A DNA stretch of 64,000 nucleotides from Ricordea florida (lineage: Eukaryota; Cnidaria; Anthozoa; Corallimorpharia; Ricordeidae). This document shows positions 59,969-64,000 of the stretch, piece by piece. The number at the start of each line of letters is the position of its first letter. Position 1 is the first letter of the stretch. The translations under genes and the position numbers were made by a program. The stretch spans positions 2,312,701 to 2,376,700 of the forward strand of contig OX453276.1 of NCBI GenBank assembly GCA_949710005.1, in the 5' to 3' direction. Below the pieces are notes generated by a model, which had not been told where the DNA came from, searched no databases, and saw only the letters and a program-made list of their open reading frames with translations.

Positions 59969-62016
59969 ACTCACAGTTTGCATGAAACACGCTGAAAGAT
60001 ACAACAGACTTAACGTATACCATTAATTATTCCTTATTAATTATTAATGATTTTACATATTAAATAAGTGAAAAATCGCCAGTTTCACGCTCAACATGAC
60101 TTGTTCTTCCATGTGCTTCGATCTTCATGGCAAGGAATGAGGGACATGAGAGGCGGAGTCACTTCAGAGCAGTCTCAAGAGGTGTCAATTATTTTATTTC
60201 TTTGGCGAGATGCTATTACACGATCGTTGCTATAGAAATGCGCATGCGGTCCAAAATGGACAAAACAAACATTGCACGCGGCCGCTTTGAGTCCATGGTT
60301 ATCTATAACAGTGAAAAGCCCTCGACTCTATAAGTTCGTTACCTGGAGAATTTCCACTAATAAATCAAATCGATTTTTGTTTTGACAAAACATCGGGACA
60401 TTCTTAGCGTATGAAAGTGTACTGTATTTCTTACGATCACACTGACGTATTGAAAGTTTGATCTCCTTTTTAATTTTTACTTCCCGCGATCTCACCGCAA
60501 AGATTTACTGTCGTTGTTAATCTTTTACTGAGGATTTTTATCCGTTAATGCCTGGGAAAGATAGGAGAGGCTATAGAATATCAAAGGCCTCTATGAGCCA
60601 ACTCATTTATGCTTAACAGTGAGGTGATTGATGAGGGCAGTAAGCAGAAGTCGAACAGATATATTTTGAACAGACTTGGCAAATCATAAGCATTCACTGT
60701 GGAAATAAAGTGTTGTAGGTGCTTAAAAGGAAACCCGTTGTTCTGCCACAGGTAGCCAAAGCTAAGAGAGTGTAGGACTGATTTCAACGAATGTCAGAAA
60801 TAATAATTATAAATACATTTAAATGTCTTAACTTGTCCCTGTTTCTTGTTAACTGAAAATAATTAGTTGTTTCTTTTTGTAGTTTTATGGAATTTCAGAA
60901 AAAAAAAACAGTTGTACGGTGAAAACTCACCGAAATCCCTCGCAAACTTGCAGAATCACATTTATTTCCAGTCAACAAGACTGAGACGGTTATGATAGTT
61001 TATTGGCATGTTTTGTGGAGTAACTTCGTATTGCACAATAAGAGTGACACTGGGTTGGGTGGTATTGAAGGCGCTGAAACTGGATCTTCCCCGGAGTAAT
61101 GGGTGAGGCAAAAAAGAAAAACAGCTTAGGAGTCCAGTGAGTACTTCTGCTAACTTTGAAGGGGATCAAAGAAAGGCTGGGGATCGAGCTCTAATGCAGC
61201 ATATTTCTCAATATCCCAACACCAAGGTTTTCCGAACAAAAAATCTTTCTTAAGATATGGACCTAAGATCGATTCAAGTTGGCTCTTCCACCGTCACGTT
61301 TCGGTAAAGTCACTCCCACCGCATCACTTAAAGTTCTGTAAGGTACCGTTCATGATTTATAGGGCAGATTTCTGCTAACGCTGTGTCCCCCCTCTTCACA
61401 ATAACTCATCCATTGCTTCGCAATGAATGAGTTGAAAATGGCGATACACGAAGTTTGCATCATGGAGAAAAGCAAAACACCAATGGCAGCACCCATTGCG
61501 CGCTTCTGTGAAGACTTATTTTAGTCAAGTATATATAGAGTTGAAAAATGTCCAACTGCAAAGTTGATTGCCGTGGTGGAAGGAAACTTTGATAGAAAAA
61601 CAGTACGGATTAATTCCATGGACGCGAACGCCATTGTTTTGGAAAAAATAACTTTGATTGCTACCACGTATTTCGTCCACGGCGTACGAGCTTGCAGAGT
61701 TAAATGTTTCGAAGGGGATTCAGCTGGAAACCGTGGCATTCCGCCATACATTTCTTTCCTAGAAGAAGAAGCTCAACTTTAAAGTTCAAAACCATGGAGG
61801 ATAAAGTTGGAAAGTAAGTATGTTATGTTTCAAAGAAAGGCTATCGATGTCAAGTAACAGGATCAGATTGATACCAGTGGAAAAGTCCAAAGAAGTCTGT
61901 AGATTAAGAGGGAATCCATCAGGAAATTGAGTTTTCAGTGGAATAAAACCTTGCGCCAGAATAATATAAGCAGTCTCGCATTTTTGTTTACATTTTTTAC
62001 GGGCTAGGTATAATTG
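59969..62016. other. intergenic, no gene recognised
   Basis: Only short frames without domains. A small palindrome-like CTCATCC/GAATGAG motif lies near 61405-61432. Nothing else can be supported. Confidence 0.5.
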
Positions 62017-62209
62017 GTTATCTGTAATAACACAATGGCCAAAGCAAATTTATTATGAGCTGAGCCAGAAAATATAAATGTCAAATTTCACAAAATAACG
62101 TATGACATATAATTTTCAAAATTTTACCTGTGTTTTCACATTTATGAAATTTGACATTTATTTTCTCGGACTTCCAAGAGAAACTGTCTTTGGTGTTATC
62201 ACAGATAAC
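62017..62209. mobile_element. foldback (long inverted repeat) element
   Basis: Arms of about 70 bp: the left starts GTTATCTGTAATAACAC and the right ends GTGTTATCACAGATAAC. A second strong pairing, AAATGTCAAATTTCA with its inversion, lies near the loop. About 193 bp, non-coding. Confidence 0.8.
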
Positions 62210-62842
62210 TCATCATATCTATAGCCCTTGAAAAGTCTATAAAAGAAGTCGATATTGTTTAAATTATTCTGGTACAAGGTTTTTGTCTACAGAAAATTGA
62301 AATTACATAATTTCCTGATTGATTCCCTCTTAATTTTCTTCACTCAAGTCTTTCTGTTTATGCCTGACATACAAGTGTCGCTACGTACGGCGCACGCGTT
62401 TCTTGCCATGTTCTTGCTTCAGATGTCTACGGTATCATCCGAGCACAGCTTCTCATTGCTCAGACACTTCACAAATATTCTTCAGATTTTAGGGCGATCT
62501 AGTGAGATTTTTCTGATATATGTCGATCGATTGCAATTGACTCGTGTTTGTTTCAACCGTACATCCTTAGCGGGAAATTTTGTGCGATGATAACTAACGC
62601 CTTTTCCCCAAAAGTCTATATTGCGCGTAGGAAACAGTTTTTGTTTTGTAAACTGATCATTCTTAGCTTCAATGCGATTTCGAACGGCCTTTCTCCGTTT
62701 AACAGAACCCGAGATATTGATTTTTGATTTTTTGACCGAAGATTGGCAAATTTGCAAAATTTGCACGATAACGAGGTGATAATGAAAATTACGTCAACAA
62801 GTCTCTTCAAAGCAGTCTGTTGACAAGAATTGTTTCCTTTGA

Positions 62843-63890
62843 ACAAAATAAGAGTAGATGCAATGGTACGTAATTAGCACTAATCTATGTTTATTTCTCG
62901 TGCAAACGGATTAGAGGGTCATCGGTCCCTTTAGTGAAGAACGGATTGAAAGATCTTTCTCCCGTTAGTGATAAAATTGAAATATGTGTGGAATATTAAA
63001 TACGTCTCAAAACTGTAAATTCACTGAGTTATATATTATTTTATTAATGCACAATTTACGATGATTCCTTGCAAATCTTATTTGTTTTTTGGATTAGAAA
63101 ACTGATAAACATGGCAAACTAGCTAACTTCAAATTCCACTTAGTACGTACTATCTTACTCTGATCAGATTATTGCGCTCACGAATTTCAAATTTATGTAT
63201 TTTTGAAGACGCCTTTTATAATGTTGATGAACTTTTTTTCCTAAAAGAAAGATAGCTTGAGACGGGGTCATCTAGTTGCATATCATTGCCCGCCTTGAGT
63301 AAAATGACAACTTGGCTCTCTGATGCGTTTGGGCCACCTTGCCCGTTCCTATGACAACAAGTCGGATAACTTCCCTTTTAACGAACCATTTTTATAGAAT
63401 ATAAAATGACGGGGAAACATTAAGGTATTTACGTAATGAAAAAAAAAACATTTTTCATGCCATCCTCAAATCCTTGGAAGTTATTTTATTTATCTTCAGA
63501 TTTTGATATTTGGCAATGTAATTTTTCAGCTCAAACTGGACGCAACTATGTAGATATATCAATTTTCGTGCCAATATAGTTTTCATAATTTTTTTTCTTT
63601 TTTTTTGTCCATTCAGGTGCATGTATGGCAAAATGACAAATATATTCTAATTAAACAACTGAATTGCATTTTCCCGAGTAAAACACGACGACAACTTGAA
63701 CAATTAGCTTTAGTAAGAATATGAATAAACGTGGGTCTGTATAATGCTCAAAGTCCAATTATCATGCAAGATAGGTCAGCGATTAAGCTTAATATTATTA
63801 ACTAACGTGATGATTTAGATAATATTGAAGCCTGGAGTATCCTTTACATAAACGTAAAGCCGCAGTCGTAATAACTTGCCGTTGCATGAA
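62843..63890. repeat. third partial copy of the duplicated block (copy-2 intron 1 type)
   Basis: Collinear with about 56318-57360 through several landmarks (GGGTCATCGGTCCC region, GAGACGGGGTCAT, AATGACGGGGAAACATTAAG, ACGTGATGATTTAGATAAT). It contains both stretches missing from copy 1. Homology stops at about 63890 before the signal-peptide exon. No coding exon is present. Confidence 0.88.
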
Positions 63891-64000
63891 ACTTGAGAAA
63901 TTGACAATCAGACCTCGTGTCGTACAATTCAGGGATCACATTGCTCGTAATTTCAAATCCCTCCCCTGATTACTCCCGGCATTGTACTTCACTCAGTCCT

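Overview
The window is AT-rich animal nuclear DNA. It has intron-bearing genes with GT-AG junctions and a heavy load of mobile DNA. The gene set is a class A GPCR encoded in one exon, an adhesion GPCR with lectin-like domains, and PAN-EGF-uromodulin-type secreted proteins. Together with tRNA-derived SINEs and TTAA-specific elements, this points to a cnidarian, most likely an anthozoan such as a stony coral. That assignment is inference, not a database match.

Layout. 0-3 kb: MITEs and a 106-bp satellite array whose tail touches the stop codon of a minus-strand class A GPCR (3074-4099). 6-32 kb: one minus-strand gene that I assembled by splice site and phase from 19 exons (5966-32160). It reads signal peptide, two C-type-lectin-like domains, Ser/Thr-rich stalk, GAIN domain with a GPS site, seven membrane helices and a short tail, about 991 residues. 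Only the exon 5/6 junction is not firmly resolved. Its introns hold a full-length piggyBac transposon with an intact transposase (6717-9711), a young Ty3/gypsy retrotransposon with 160/161 identical LTRs but a frame break in RNase H (16119-20834), a perfect 81-bp inverted repeat, satellite arrays, SINEs and MITEs.

32-42 kb: no convincing gene. It holds two more 106-bp satellite arrays, one split by a foldback insertion, and one candidate orphan signal-peptide exon. 42.6-58 kb: two tandem minus-strand copies of a small secreted protein gene (signal peptide, PAN/apple-like, EGF, D8C). Copy 1 (42659-47844) is complete. Copy 2 (52823-57692) keeps near-identical first exons but has a divergent half D8C exon next to a repeat. 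Between them lies a non-LTR retrotransposon fragment interrupted by a 25-bp minisatellite of about 29 units. A third partial copy of the copy-2 intron lies at 62.84-63.89 kb.

Most interesting points: (1) the CTLD-adhesion GPCR architecture; (2) a 33-bp in-frame tandem triplication at the end of one of its GAIN exons, which triplicates the splice donor and could give proteins differing by 11-residue steps; (3) an apparently intact piggyBac element; (4) a minisatellite that seems to have grown out of a MITE end; (5) satellite arrays that travel with a shared tail.
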